Positions 1 through 8,734 of a stretch of DNA of 64,000 bases are shown here, piece by piece. Each line of letters opens with the position of its first letter. Within the stretch, counting starts at the first letter, position 1. The position numbers were made by a program, and so were the translations under genes. Source of the DNA: Shewanella aquimarina (GTDB taxonomy: Bacteria; Pseudomonadota; Gammaproteobacteria; Enterobacterales; Shewanellaceae); contig NZ_JAKIKY010000012.1 in NCBI RefSeq assembly GCF_023349185.1, positions 62,001 to 126,000 on the forward strand, given 5' to 3'. Below the pieces are notes generated by a model that saw nothing but the letters and a program-made list of their open reading frames with translations, was not told where the DNA came from and did not search any database.

Positions 1-582
1 GCAGCCGCCGTGAAACTGCCCCTCGGCATCGACGCCGTAGACGGCCACATATTCCCGCTGCTTCTGCTTGTTCAGGCGCTCCAGCACCCGACCGACCGTG
101 GCGGTTGGGCGCGAGCGCAGAATATTGTTGTTTAGGTAACGGCCGACGGCCTCATCCTGGTAGCTCAGCGCCTGCTGCATCTGCTCCGTGGTGAGGGCTT
201 CTTGCTGATCCAGATAGTCTTCGACTATGTCGCCGGGCAGAATCTCGGCGAAGGTGAGGATATCTATCTCTGAGATACGCCGTGCCAGCCCCTGAAGCTG
301 CTCTGGGCTCAGCAGATCTAAGACGTGACGGGCGGTCTCATAGTGCAGCAGGTGCAATACCGCCCAGCCTCTGTCTATGGGGATCTTACGGCAGATAGGC
401 GAACGATATTGGTCGCTGACCGATTCCAGCAGGTCGGCCAGATCGGCATCTGAATAGTCGCTGATAAAGCCCAGCGAGGGCAGTTCTTCGGCCTCGGGAT
501 GACTGACAATGTCGATGACGCGGGCGAGTAGGTCGTCTCTGGCCGCTTGATCTGTTGGTGGTATGGGGTCTGGCATTGTCAT
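1..582 (-). CDS. mgtE: Magnesium transporter MgtE, N-terminal part (runs off window)
   Basis: The 194 visible residues cover the cytosolic MgtE N domain, an all-helical right-handed superhelix rich in Leu and acidic residues, and the beginning of the first CBS domain (around residues 160-194, with RPTATVGRVLERL). The membrane channel part lies outside the window. MgtE proteins form homodimeric Mg2+ channels in the inner membrane that close when Mg2+ binds the N and CBS domains. The start at 582 is chosen because AAGGA lies 8 bases upstream; an internal ATG two codons later is also possible. It is transcribed in the same direction as the protease-AstE-RimK trio upstream but 130 bp away, so it may or may not share a transcript. 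The family call rests on overall similarity of the regulatory part only. Confidence 0.72.
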   Translation of the reverse strand, partial: MTMPDPIPPTDQAARDDLLARVIDIVSHPEAEELPSLGFISDYSDADLADLLESVSDQYRSPICRKIPIDRGWAVLHLLHYETARHVLDLLSPEQLQGLARRISEIDILTFAEILPGDIVEDYLDQQEALTTEQMQQALSYQDEAVGRYLNNNILRSRPTATVGRVLERLNKQKQREYVAVYGVDAEGQFHGGC

Positions 583-711
583 AGGGGATGTCCTTGGTTG
601 AGCTTGGGGGACAGTGTAAGGGAAAGCCCTTAACTAAACCATTGAAAGCCTGCATTTTACATTGCCACTGGCTCCGCCTGTGCCTGCCTTAACAGGCACT
701 GCAACAGACGG

Positions 712-1137
712 TTAGCCGTTGATGAGAAAACTCTCTGACGGGTCCACCAGAACGCGATCGCCCATCGCCTCTCTGCCTAGCAGCATCAGATAGGTCATGT
801 CCTGGCGATTACTCAGGGTCAGCTCTATGGGCCACTCATGCTCTCCCAGCTTGAGTGTGGTCTCGATCACGCAGCGCTGCTCCACCTCGCCGTTGGATGA
901 CTTGATGCGGCGGGAGTCGTGCACAGGGGCCTTACAGTGGACGATCTGCTCTAAGTCATATACATCCGGATGCAGGTCGAAGGCGACATAGGGGCGTCTT
1001 CCCACCTTGATCCGTTTGAGGTTATCCACATGCAGGGCCGAGGTCTTGGCGCCCGTGTCGATGCGCACATGCAGATCCTTGATGCCCAGATCCGGCAGAT
1101 CGCATGCCTCTAAGTTGCCTATGATGATCTTGTTCAT
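712..1137 (-). CDS. Retropepsin-like 'ATP-dependent zinc protease' family (DUF785/RimB-like)
   Basis: This 141-residue protein has the family signature RIDTGAKTSALHV at about residues 25-37, which carries the Asp-Thr-Gly triad of retropepsin-type aspartic proteases, and a second conserved block LLGREAM near the C terminus. The family was named a zinc protease historically, but its fold is that of a single-lobe aspartic protease that would act as a dimer. Members are regularly encoded beside RimK-type ATP-grasp ligases, as here (two genes upstream), and the Pseudomonas homologue is called RimB. A role in processing or removing amino acids that RimK adds to proteins is inference. It follows the AstE-like gene by 41 bp and is probably the last gene of the trio. 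Confidence 0.82.
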   Translation of the reverse strand: MNKIIIGNLEACDLPDLGIKDLHVRIDTGAKTSALHVDNLKRIKVGRRPYVAFDLHPDVYDLEQIVHCKAPVHDSRRIKSSNGEVEQRCVIETTLKLGEHEWPIELTLSNRQDMTYLMLLGREAMGDRVLVDPSESFLING

Positions 1138-1178
1138 CGCTCTTTGTCCCTCAATCTCGCTTAATGCCTCTTCATGCC

Positions 1179-2201
1179 TTAGATGGTCTGGGTGGTCAGC
1201 GGCATTATCTGATCGTTCATTATCTCAATATGTTCGGCCACCTCGTCGGCGGCGCTGCCAAAGTAGGCCACGTGGAACATGGCATCACCCTCCAGTACCA
1301 GGGGGATATTCTGCTTGCCGATGACGATGCCCGCGCGGTTGGATACCACGCTCTGGATCAGCTCGCCCAGTGGGCTGTTGATCTCCGCCAGCACCTCGCC
1401 CTTCTCCACATAGCTGCCTAGCTTAACAAATTCGCACACGAAGCCGCTGGCCGAGGCGCGAGTCCAGTCGCTGCGGTTGGCGATGAAGGGGGCTATCTTC
1501 TTGCGCTGCTGACGCTTACGTATCAGCCCAAGTGACGATAGCACATTGCGAATACCCCGCTCACCGGTCTGAATCGACAGCTCGTCGAATCTGAGCGCCT
1601 GGCCTGCCTCATACAGTAGCACCCGGGTGCCCTTGTTAACCGCCGACTCCCGCAGCGAGCCATCACGCACGTTGGCGTTAAGCAGCACTGGTACACCGAA
1701 GGCCTGGGCCAAGGCCAGAGTCTGCTCGTCATCCAGATTGGCGCGGATCTGCGGCAGGTTCGACCTATGAATCGCCCCGGTGTGCAGGTCGATACCATAG
1801 TCGCAGTGCTGCACTATGCTGTCTAAGAAGGTATGCGCCACCCGCCCCGCCAGTGAGCCCTTGGGCGAACCGGGAAAACAGCGGTTAAGGTCGCGCCTGT
1901 CGGGCATATAACGGCTCTGGTTCAGCACCCCATACACATTGACCATAGGCACCAGGATCAGTGTGCCCTTGAGCAGCTTAAGCTTGCTTTGGATCAGGCG
2001 ACGGATGATCTCTATGCCATTGAGTTCATCGCCATGCACCGCGGCGCTGACAAACACCTTGGGGCCATCCTTCTTGGCCCGGATCACATGGACAGGAATC
2101 GAGACCTGAGTGTCAGTGTAGAGGCTGGCAACGGGCAGCTCGAGCTGGTGCTCGGTGCCGGGTTGGATATCGACCCCTGCTATGGTCAGTGCTGAATTCA
2201 T
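1179..2201 (-). CDS. Succinylglutamate desuccinylase/aspartoacylase family protein (M14-like)
   Basis: The 340-residue protein has the zinc-site signature of the AstE/aspartoacylase branch of M14 carboxypeptidases: H56 and E59 in VHGDE, the substrate-binding DRRDLNRCFPG at 101-111 and H140 in DLHTG. A C-terminal beta-rich region (about 255-325) with the lipoyl-like GSYVEKGEVLAEI motif follows, as in other members. Such enzymes cleave amide bonds of N-acyl amino acids. The gene abuts the rimK stop (2202) with no gap, so the two are surely cotranscribed. It is unlikely to be the arginine-catabolic AstE because no astABCD genes are here; the substrate may be connected to the glutamate or peptide tags made by RimK. 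That last point is inference. Confidence 0.85.
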   Translation of the reverse strand: MNSALTIAGVDIQPGTEHQLELPVASLYTDTQVSIPVHVIRAKKDGPKVFVSAAVHGDELNGIEIIRRLIQSKLKLLKGTLILVPMVNVYGVLNQSRYMPDRRDLNRCFPGSPKGSLAGRVAHTFLDSIVQHCDYGIDLHTGAIHRSNLPQIRANLDDEQTLALAQAFGVPVLLNANVRDGSLRESAVNKGTRVLLYEAGQALRFDELSIQTGERGIRNVLSSLGLIRKRQQRKKIAPFIANRSDWTRASASGFVCEFVKLGSYVEKGEVLAEINSPLGELIQSVVSNRAGIVIGKQNIPLVLEGDAMFHVAYFGSAADEVAEHIEIMNDQIMPLTTQTI

Positions 2202-3107
2202 TTAGCCTTTTCCGCGCGTTCTGTTGGCGTTGGGTTTCGCCTTCTTCTCAATAAATTCATAGATCAGCCCGGCCACGTCCTTGCCGGTCGCCTGTTCTAT
2301 CCCTTCCAGGCCTGGCGAGGAGTTCACCTCCATCACCACAGGGCCGTTATTAGACTGCAAAATATCTACACCACACAGGTTGAGCCCCATCGCCTTGGCG
2401 GCGTTGAGGGCCGTAGCCCGCTCATCTTTCGACAAACGCACCAGCTGGGCCACGCCGCCGCGATGTAGGTTAGAGCGAAACTCGCCTTCGGCCGCCTGAC
2501 GCTTCATGGCCGCCACTACCTTATCACCCACCACGAAGCAGCGAATATCGGCGCCGCCTGCCTCTTTGATGAACTCCTGCACCAATATGTTGGCCTTGAG
2601 ACCCATGAAGGCCTCGATCACGCTCTCGGCCGCCTTATTGGTTTCGGCCAATACTACGCCTATGCCTTGTGTGCCTTCCAGCAGCTTGATCACCAGGGGG
2701 GCGCCGCCCACATTCTTGATCAAATCCTGGATCTTGTCGGGCTTGCTGGCAAATCCGGTGCGCGGCAGGCCAATGCCCTTGCGTGACAGCAGCTGCAGGG
2801 ATCTCAGCTTATCGCGAGAGCGGCTGATGGCCACAGACTCGTTGACGCAGAAGGTACCCATCATCTCGAACTGGCGCACCACGGCCGTGCCGTAGAAGGT
2901 GATCGACGAGCCGATACGTGGGATCACCGCATCATACTTAGGCAACACCTTACCCATGTAACGCACGGTCGGGTTGCTGCTGGTGATATCCATGTAGCAG
3001 TGCAGCGTGTCTATGATATCCACCTCGTGGCCGCGTGCTTCGCCGGCTTCTTTCAGGCGCATGGTAGAGTATAAGTTCTCGTTACGAGACAAGATTGCAA
3101 TACGCAT
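2202..3107 (-). CDS. rimK: RimK family alpha-L-glutamate ligase
   Basis: At 301 residues it matches the length of E. coli RimK, the ATP-grasp ligase that adds glutamate residues to the C terminus of ribosomal protein S6 and makes poly-alpha-glutamate. The N-terminal domain (1-95) precedes the ATP-grasp core. Visible core motifs are [18 protein letters not shown] (about 137-154), the [19 protein letters not shown] strand-loop region, and the metal-binding [15 protein letters not shown] near 262. It is the first gene of a three-gene minus-strand set with an AstE-like protein and a retropepsin-like protease, an arrangement known from other gammaproteobacteria. The 60-bp purine-poor leader has no obvious regulatory structure. 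S6 as the target is established for E. coli only. Confidence 0.93.
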   Translation of the reverse strand: MRIAILSRNENLYSTMRLKEAGEARGHEVDIIDTLHCYMDITSSNPTVRYMGKVLPKYDAVIPRIGSSITFYGTAVVRQFEMMGTFCVNESVAISRSRDKLRSLQLLSRKGIGLPRTGFASKPDKIQDLIKNVGGAPLVIKLLEGTQGIGVVLAETNKAAESVIEAFMGLKANILVQEFIKEAGGADIRCFVVGDKVVAAMKRQAAEGEFRSNLHRGGVAQLVRLSKDERATALNAAKAMGLNLCGVDILQSNNGPVVMEVNSSPGLEGIEQATGKDVAGLIYEFIEKKAKPNANRTRGKG

Positions 3108-3842
3108 GTCTACATTCCTTAGTGGTAAAACAAAAAATTAATGCTTTCAAATTCAAAATGATTGCTGGCCTCATGGCGAACAATCTAGGTCGACGGCGCT
3201 AGGTGTCGCGTTGGTAAAAGATCACCTAAGCGCGGCCTGCCGCCAGCGGAATAACTCAACTGGTTTAACTATAGCCATAATTGAGTAGTACCGCGGCGGA
3301 ACGGTCTTTTTTCCTTGGATATCATTCGATTGCCAGAGGTCTTCCATCGCCTGTTTAGGGCGCGACCTTATTGATAAACCCCTGCGGAGAAAAGCTAATT
3401 TTTTTTGTCGTGACCACAAGGGATTTTGTTTCTGAACCCTAGGCTCGGCGGGAGTGTTATCTATGCTGGATTTGACTCGCTTTGCAGTGCCGTGCAAGTC
3501 ACACTTTTGGCTTATGTTCGGTGATTGCTTGCTAGGAGTAGACTAAGGCTGGAGTGAAGGATGAGGCTGATAAATCTGCCTAGTACACTGTCAATTTGAT
3601 AACCCGCTTTGCGTATTGTGATGCATATAAGGATTTGGATTATCGTGTTGCCTATTTAATGGGAAGCATTGCAGATCTCGCCCTTTTCTTAAAATAAGTG
3701 GGTCCCGCTTTGTCTTGGGTAGCTCACTTTTCCCTTGTTATGCTGTGTCATTATTGATATAAATTTCAGATGGTTAAAAAATTTTGCCGCGATCTGTATT
3801 AGGTGGTGGTGATTTACATAGGCGGCATTCTCGCTAATAAGC
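3108..3842. other. Gene-free stretch between rimK and the cassette
   Basis: No reading frame here looks like a protein. The only longer frame (minus, 3222-3497) has no ribosome-binding site and an implausible basic composition. No integron integrase or attI site was recognised, although this is where they would be looked for next to the cassette. Close to its right end GCCGC (3784-3788) and GCGGC (3828-3832) form an inverted pair that ends just before the cassette boundary; this might be the remainder of an upstream recombination site, but the evidence is weak. Confidence 0.5.
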
Positions 3843-3864
3843 GTTATGTATTTAGGAGTATCAT

Positions 3865-4824
3865 TTGTCAAATCGTTCTTATCTATTTTCATCTAATAGA
3901 AAACCTAGTGATAGTAACTCACTAGTATTAACTGGTTTGTCCGAATGGAACTCAGAAATCCCTCTTCTATATAAGATACTTTTTTCAGGAGGGAAAGCTG
4001 TGGAATGTAAATCTTTAATCTGGGATTTAGATGAACCTCTAGCACTATCTATCAGTTATGAAACCGCAATAAAAAATATTTGTTATTTTAATGAAATTGT
4101 TTCTTCTGTTTATGCATCAGATGTAATTAAGTCAGCAATTCAGTTTTTATTGAAAGATGAAAATAGAGGTCAATTTTTATTATTGGAACCCTATGAAATC
4201 TACCTTTTAAATGATGAAGTTGAGTTTGTACAGCAGCGAGACCTTTTAGCCGAACTCCATTTGTTGGACGTAAAAAAAACTGCGGAAGATTTCATTCAGA
4301 GCAATCACATAAAGAATAAAAAAAACTTTAAATCAATTTTTAATAAAAACTCGATAGATTGTAGTCAATTTGAAGACTCCCTTATTCTTTTGGGCTTTAA
4401 CGAGTGGAGCAATCATTTATGCTACGCGCCTTATCCCCCTGAAGAAAAAGTCGATACACCAAGTTATGAATATTCTAAAATTGTTAAATTTGAACTCAGT
4501 AACCTCAATTCTTATGCTTGGTTTAAAAGTATTGAAATTAACAGAGATTCTAAAAAAGTTCATCTTGTAGAACATCGAAATAGAAGAGAGTTTATAGCTT
4601 TATTAGTTGATGAAAATCGAGATGTAAATGATAGGCTGAATTTTAGGTTTAATATAGAGCCTGAAAGAAAACATGATCTAATGCATGTTTTTAGTTTAAT
4701 GAAAGGCGTTGGAAAAGAAGATGTATGGAGGCTAAGTTCTTCATCTTTAGAAAATAAAGATGGGGAGATTACCTTGCGGTCTGTAAGTGAAACAGAAGAG
4801 TATTCTTTTAAAGAAAATACATAA
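3865..4824 (+). CDS. Cassette-borne hypothetical protein, 319 aa, uncharacterised family
   Basis: The start is TTG, decided by AGGAG at 3854-3858 six bases upstream; the next ATG is far inside the gene. The product is soluble, acidic, with no signal peptide or membrane segment. It opens with SNRSYLF and GLSEWNSEIPLLYKIL, a beginning I remember from an uncharacterised group of bacterial proteins (possibly DUF7822), but I cannot confirm this. A second block, LLGFNEWSNHLCYAPY near 172-187, echoes the GLSEWN motif. The gene is clearly A+T-rich and uses codons such as AAA, TTA and ATA much more than the neighbours, so it is foreign. The TAA stop at 4822-4824 lies inside the attC end. Function unknown; cassette genes in chromosomal integrons are often toxin, antitoxin, defence or surface genes. 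Confidence 0.85.
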   Translation: MSNRSYLFSSNRKPSDSNSLVLTGLSEWNSEIPLLYKILFSGGKAVECKSLIWDLDEPLALSISYETAIKNICYFNEIVSSVYASDVIKSAIQFLLKDENRGQFLLLEPYEIYLLNDEVEFVQQRDLLAELHLLDVKKTAEDFIQSNHIKNKKNFKSIFNKNSIDCSQFEDSLILLGFNEWSNHLCYAPYPPEEKVDTPSYEYSKIVKFELSNLNSYAWFKSIEINRDSKKVHLVEHRNRREFIALLVDENRDVNDRLNFRFNIEPERKHDLMHVFSLMKGVGKEDVWRLSSSSLENKDGEITLRSVSETEEYSFKENT

Positions 4825-4830
4825 CAAGCG

Positions 4831-5201
<371 letters not shown>

Positions 5202-5360
5202 TCAAGAGGGACAGCCAACGCGTGGCATTTTTATTATGCGTTGGTTTGTGTGATTACGATGTTATGCTGAAGCTTGGTAGCAGCGTTGGCTGCCCCTTAA
5301 CGCGGCGTTAGCCGATATCTCCACAAGATGAGTACCAATTTTCATCGAGGTAGCATTAAA

Positions 5361-5386
5361 AAGGCCAGACAGTTGTCTGGCCTTTT
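5361..5386 (-). terminator. Rho-independent terminator after gor
   Basis: GGCCAGAC (5363-5370) and GTCTGGCC (5375-5382) form an 8-bp stem with A-rich and T-rich flanks on both sides, so it may work in both directions. It lies 30 bp beyond the gor stop on the minus strand. Confidence 0.85.
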
Positions 5387-5415
5387 GCTGTTCTCTCAAT
5401 CAAGCAATAAGCGTA

Positions 5416-6771
5416 TTAACGCATGGTAACGAACTCTTCGGCGCCTGTGGGGTGGATGGCGACGACGGCGTCGAAGTCGGCCTTGGTGGCACCCATCTTG
5501 ATGGCGACGCCGAAGCCTTGCAGTATCTCATCCATGCCGTAGCCGATGCCGTGAATGCCCACGACCTTCTCCTCTTTACCGGCGCACACCAGCTTCATCT
5601 TGCAGGCCTGACGGTGAGCGGTAACTGCCGTGTACATAGAGGTGAAGCCTGAGTTATAAACCTTGACGTTCTCCTCGCCATATTGGGCGATCGCCTCTGG
5701 CTCGGTGAGGCCCATGGTACCGATTGCCGGGTGGCTGAACACCACGGTTGGCACTAGGCTGTAATCCATCTTGGCTTCTGTCATGCCGTTAAACAGACGC
5801 TCCGACAGCAGGCGACCGGCTTTTACCGCAACCGGGGTAAGCTCTATGCCGCCTTCTATGATGTCGCCGACGCAGTAGATGCCCTTGGCTGTGGTGTTTT
5901 GCTGTGCATCGACCACCACATAACCCTTGTCGTTGAGCTTAACGTCTGTATTTTCCAGGCCGATCTTGTCGGTGGATGGACGACGGCCGATGGCCCAGAT
6001 TAGGGTGTCGACCTCATAGCTTTCGCCATTTTCCAGCTTAAGGGTCAGTGAGCCGTCGGCGTTCTTGGTCACAGACTCTGGAATGCTGTGGGTGTGCAGG
6101 CTAGGGCCGTCTGTGGCCATAGACTCCATCAGGGCTTCGCTCAGCATAGGGTCGAAGCTGCGCAGCGGCGCATGCTTACGCACAAACAGGTGAGTTTCGC
6201 TGCCCAAGGCATGGAGTACACCCGCCAGCTCGACGGCGATATAGCCTGCGCCGACAACGGCCACACGCTTAGGCTGCTCGTTGAGGGCGAAGAAGCCGTC
6301 TGAGTCGATACCATATTCGGCGCCCGGAATGTTTGGAATGGTGGGGGTGCCGCCGGTGGCGATCAGTATATGGTCGGCGCTGTAGTGCTCGCCGTTGACC
6401 TCTATGGTGTTGTTGTCGACGAAGCGGCCATAGCCGCGCACCAAGGTGACACCATTGCTGTCCAGGCCACGGTCGTAGGCGCCGTGGATACGCTCGATGT
6501 AGGCTTCGCGGCTCTCGACCAGCTTGCTCCAATCGAATTTGTTGACCGATACGTCGAAGCCATAGTCTTTGGCGTACAGGTGCATGGCCTCGGCGACTTG
6601 GGCGCCATACCACATGACTTTCTTAGGGACGCAGCCAACGTTAACGCAGGTGCCGCCCAGCGCCTTGGCTTCGATCAGCAGTACCTTGGCACCGCGCATG
6701 GCCGCACGGTTGGCCGAGGCGATCCCGCCGCTGCCGGCGCCTAAACAGATATAGTCAAAATGTTGAGCCAT
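5416..6771 (-). CDS. gor: Glutathione-disulfide reductase
   Basis: From the ATG at 6771 the product has 451 residues, against 450 for E. coli Gor. That start is chosen over the upstream ATG at 6810 because GGAG precedes it by 6 bases and the protein then begins [13 protein letters not shown] with the FAD-binding glycine motif at once. The redox-active C42 and C47 lie in [12 protein letters not shown], the NADP-binding [11 protein letters not shown] motif is near 175, and the C-terminal HPTGAEEF carries the active-site histidine of the partner subunit. The cytoplasmic flavoenzyme reduces glutathione disulfide with NADPH. In E. coli gor lies beside rlmJ; here they are about 11 kb apart with prlC between. 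Confidence 0.96.
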   Translation of the reverse strand: MAQHFDYICLGAGSGGIASANRAAMRGAKVLLIEAKALGGTCVNVGCVPKKVMWYGAQVAEAMHLYAKDYGFDVSVNKFDWSKLVESREAYIERIHGAYDRGLDSNGVTLVRGYGRFVDNNTIEVNGEHYSADHILIATGGTPTIPNIPGAEYGIDSDGFFALNEQPKRVAVVGAGYIAVELAGVLHALGSETHLFVRKHAPLRSFDPMLSEALMESMATDGPSLHTHSIPESVTKNADGSLTLKLENGESYEVDTLIWAIGRRPSTDKIGLENTDVKLNDKGYVVVDAQQNTTAKGIYCVGDIIEGGIELTPVAVKAGRLLSERLFNGMTEAKMDYSLVPTVVFSHPAIGTMGLTEPEAIAQYGEENVKVYNSGFTSMYTAVTAHRQACKMKLVCAGKEEKVVGIHGIGYGMDEILQGFGVAIKMGATKADFDAVVAIHPTGAEEFVTMR

Positions 6772-6902
6772 CTTTTTCTCCAAATTCGACGGATTGCATA
6801 TGGGGGTCATTGTAGGGGTAAAGCGACAAGCAAACCAGAGGTGTGTGCGCCCTTTAGCAATAGACCCGCGTCAGGGCGTATGACTTTCAAATGAGTTTGC
6901 GT

Positions 6903-7466
6903 TTAGCGCCGATATTGGCATCTGTGGTGATCGCTCTGGCTTGGCCCTTCGGCGCCGCACTTCATGCAGACCCATTCGCTCTGGCGGGCGCGTAGCTCCT
7001 TATCCTGGTAGCCGTACTGGTGTTTCTGTTGCCGCTTGAGGCTGTTTTCAAGATGCGACATGCGTTTGTCCAGCCAGCGGCAGCTGGGATCGTCCGCCAC
7101 ATGTTGGCGACTTGCCAGTTGCTGCTTACGACTCAAGGGCTTGATGCGTTTGCTTTTCTGCTTGTTGGTAGAGCGTTTCTCGCGACGCTGCTTGGTATGT
7201 GTCGGGCTGGCACTATAGTTAAGGGCGCTGCTGGGATTTTTGGGGATGACGAGTGGATTGCCCTCGCTGTCCAGGGCACCGTCGGCGGGTAGGGTGATCA
7301 CCTCGGGTTTTAGTTGTTTGTCTTTGGCGTGTGCAGCGCCGAGCGGCAAGAGTGACTGGGTGATGACGCTAAGCATGAAGAAGCTATGGATGAAGAAGCT
7401 CTGGATAAAGCGATTGATGGTAAAGCTGGGCGCGAAAAAGTATCGAGGGTGATAGCGGGCAGACAT
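6903..7466 (-). CDS. Hypothetical exported protein with C-terminal CxxC-HHxxC motif
   Basis: The start at 7466 is supported by GGAGG seven bases upstream. An unusually long leader of 47 residues with two aromatic hydrophobic stretches ends in GAAHA before KDK, which looks like a signal peptidase I site. The mature part is small, very basic (many KRR and KQK clusters) and ends with CMKCGAEGPSQSDHHRC, a zinc-ribbon-like arrangement of two Cys, two His and one Cys. Zinc fingers are uncommon in exported proteins, so either the leader is a membrane anchor or the motif has another role. The DNA for the leader has a short tandem repeat (GATGAAGAAGCT, 7376-7400). Function unknown; I recall similar proteins only from Shewanella. 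Confidence 0.65.
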   Translation of the reverse strand: MSARYHPRYFFAPSFTINRFIQSFFIHSFFMLSVITQSLLPLGAAHAKDKQLKPEVITLPADGALDSEGNPLVIPKNPSSALNYSASPTHTKQRREKRSTNKQKSKRIKPLSRKQQLASRQHVADDPSCRWLDKRMSHLENSLKRQQKHQYGYQDKELRARQSEWVCMKCGAEGPSQSDHHRCQYRR

Positions 7467-7573
7467 TCCGTGTCCTCCAAGTCAGGGCAGGCACTCCTTG
7501 CCTGTGTTAGATAAAGCTAGCTCATGGCGAGCCAGCTTTCAATGAAGGACACAGACTTGGCAGTCGGTTTCAG

Positions 7574-7634
7574 GCTAGACCCCTAGAACCTAGAACCTGG
7601 AACCTAGAGCCCTAGAACCGAGAGCCCTAGAAAC
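7574..7634. repeat. Tandem heptamer repeat, consensus CTAGAACC
   Basis: About eight imperfect copies of a 7-8 bp unit (CTAGAACC, TAGAACC, TGGAACC, TAGAGCC and so on) follow one another. The last unit contains the stop codon of the barrel protein gene, so the array forms its 3' untranslated region. Confidence 0.75.
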
Positions 7635-8403
7635 TGAAGGTGAGGTGTAGGCCCGCGTAGGTGTTGTTGAGGCTGCCCTTGGCGTCAGGGTTTTCCTGCT
7701 TAATATCTTCCTGGGCCAGGGTGCGGCTCAGGTGGCCAGAGAGCACCAGGCGATTGGCCAGTTGATATTGGGCCTCTACACCAAACTGAAAATGGTTAGG
7801 GCCATCGTGTTCTTCGGTCACATATTGGAAATCGAATGTTTGGGTGACATAGGGAGTCAGGGTGAGCCTGTCTGACACCGGCCATTCGCTGTGCAGGCTG
7901 GCCTCGACAAAATAGCCGCCCGCCTCGGTGGAATAGGTATAGCTCAGCGAGGGGGTTAGCCATTCGATGGCCGTATATTCCATTGTGGCAAACAGCTCGT
8001 TGTCGCCACAGCGCTCGTCGCCGTAGGCCTCTATGCGCTGGTAGCCAATGGCGGCACTTAGCTTGTCGCTAAGCTCGAAGCCATACTCCAGCCCCATGTT
8101 CCACTCGATATAGTATTGGCTATCGCCACGTCCAACCGTGGTAAACAGGGTGAGATCATCAAACTGCACGGCCGCCGTTGCCCAGTAGATGCCGCCCTTG
8201 TCTAAGTTGTTGCGCCCCTCTGAGATATATTTCGAATCCCAGCCTAAATCGAGAATCACCGAGGTCTCAGGGCCTTCGCCATGGCTGATGATGTTATTGA
8301 TGTGGGAGTCATCGATTGCACCAGTATTAGCCTCTTCGGCGGCGTTGACTGTGCCTGCCAGCATGAGACTGAGAATACAGGAATGAGTGAGCAATTTGTT
8401 CAT
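7627..8403 (-). CDS. Outer-membrane beta-barrel protein
   Basis: The 258 residues begin with a signal peptide (MNKLLTHSCILSLMLAGTVNA, cut before AEE). The rest is a run of alternating amphipathic strands separated by short turns, and the chain ends in the phenylalanine expected of BamA-recognised barrels (LHLTFSF). Two cysteines are absent except in YGDERCGDN. It is not recognisable as a classical trimeric porin; about ten to twelve strands could be drawn. Possible CRP- and FNR-type sites lie 100-145 bp upstream of the start, suggesting control by respiration or carbon source, which is inference. Confidence 0.78.
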   Translation of the reverse strand: MNKLLTHSCILSLMLAGTVNAAEEANTGAIDDSHINNIISHGEGPETSVILDLGWDSKYISEGRNNLDKGGIYWATAAVQFDDLTLFTTVGRGDSQYYIEWNMGLEYGFELSDKLSAAIGYQRIEAYGDERCGDNELFATMEYTAIEWLTPSLSYTYSTEAGGYFVEASLHSEWPVSDRLTLTPYVTQTFDFQYVTEEHDGPNHFQFGVEAQYQLANRLVLSGHLSRTLAQEDIKQENPDAKGSLNNTYAGLHLTFSF

Positions 8404-8505
8404 GGGTGTAACACTGAATGTTATTGGGATCGAAATGGATGATAATCGGCTAATTATTAAACATAAATGATAATTGCTCGCATTTGCGATCGGCTTGGCA
8501 ATATC

Positions 8506-8521
8506 TGTGATGTAAGTGACA
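8506..8521. promoter_or_regulatory. Possible CRP-type site upstream of barrel gene
   Basis: TGTGATGTAAGTGACA matches the TGTGA-N6-TCACA consensus in the left half and in four of five bases of the right half. It lies about 105 bp upstream of the barrel gene start. Confidence 0.35.
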
Positions 8522-8534
8522 AGTATATATCGCC

Positions 8535-8548
8535 TTGCTCTAGATCAA
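8535..8548. promoter_or_regulatory. Possible FNR/EtrA box upstream of barrel gene
   Basis: TTGCTCTAGATCAA matches the FNR consensus TTGAT-N4-ATCAA with one mismatch. It lies in the 330-bp region between the minus-strand barrel gene and plus-strand prlC, so it could serve either. Confidence 0.38.
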
Positions 8549-8734
8549 GGTTTTTCCTCTAGCTCGCTGCTAGGTGTTCACTGCTAGGTTTAACTCATAA
8601 CTGTCAGGCGCTGTTGCTAATTGTCACTTTGGGCGCTCATGCCCAGGAGTCTATCTAGTTTACCCAAGATGCTTGAATAGTCGCCCAGTCGCCCATATGT
8701 AACCTCAATACCCTAAGATTGACGAGGACACCAG

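Noticed and set aside
3222..3497. 91-residue minus-strand frame upstream of the cassette
   Set aside because: No ribosome-binding site, odd composition and no resemblance to an integrase or any other family known to me.
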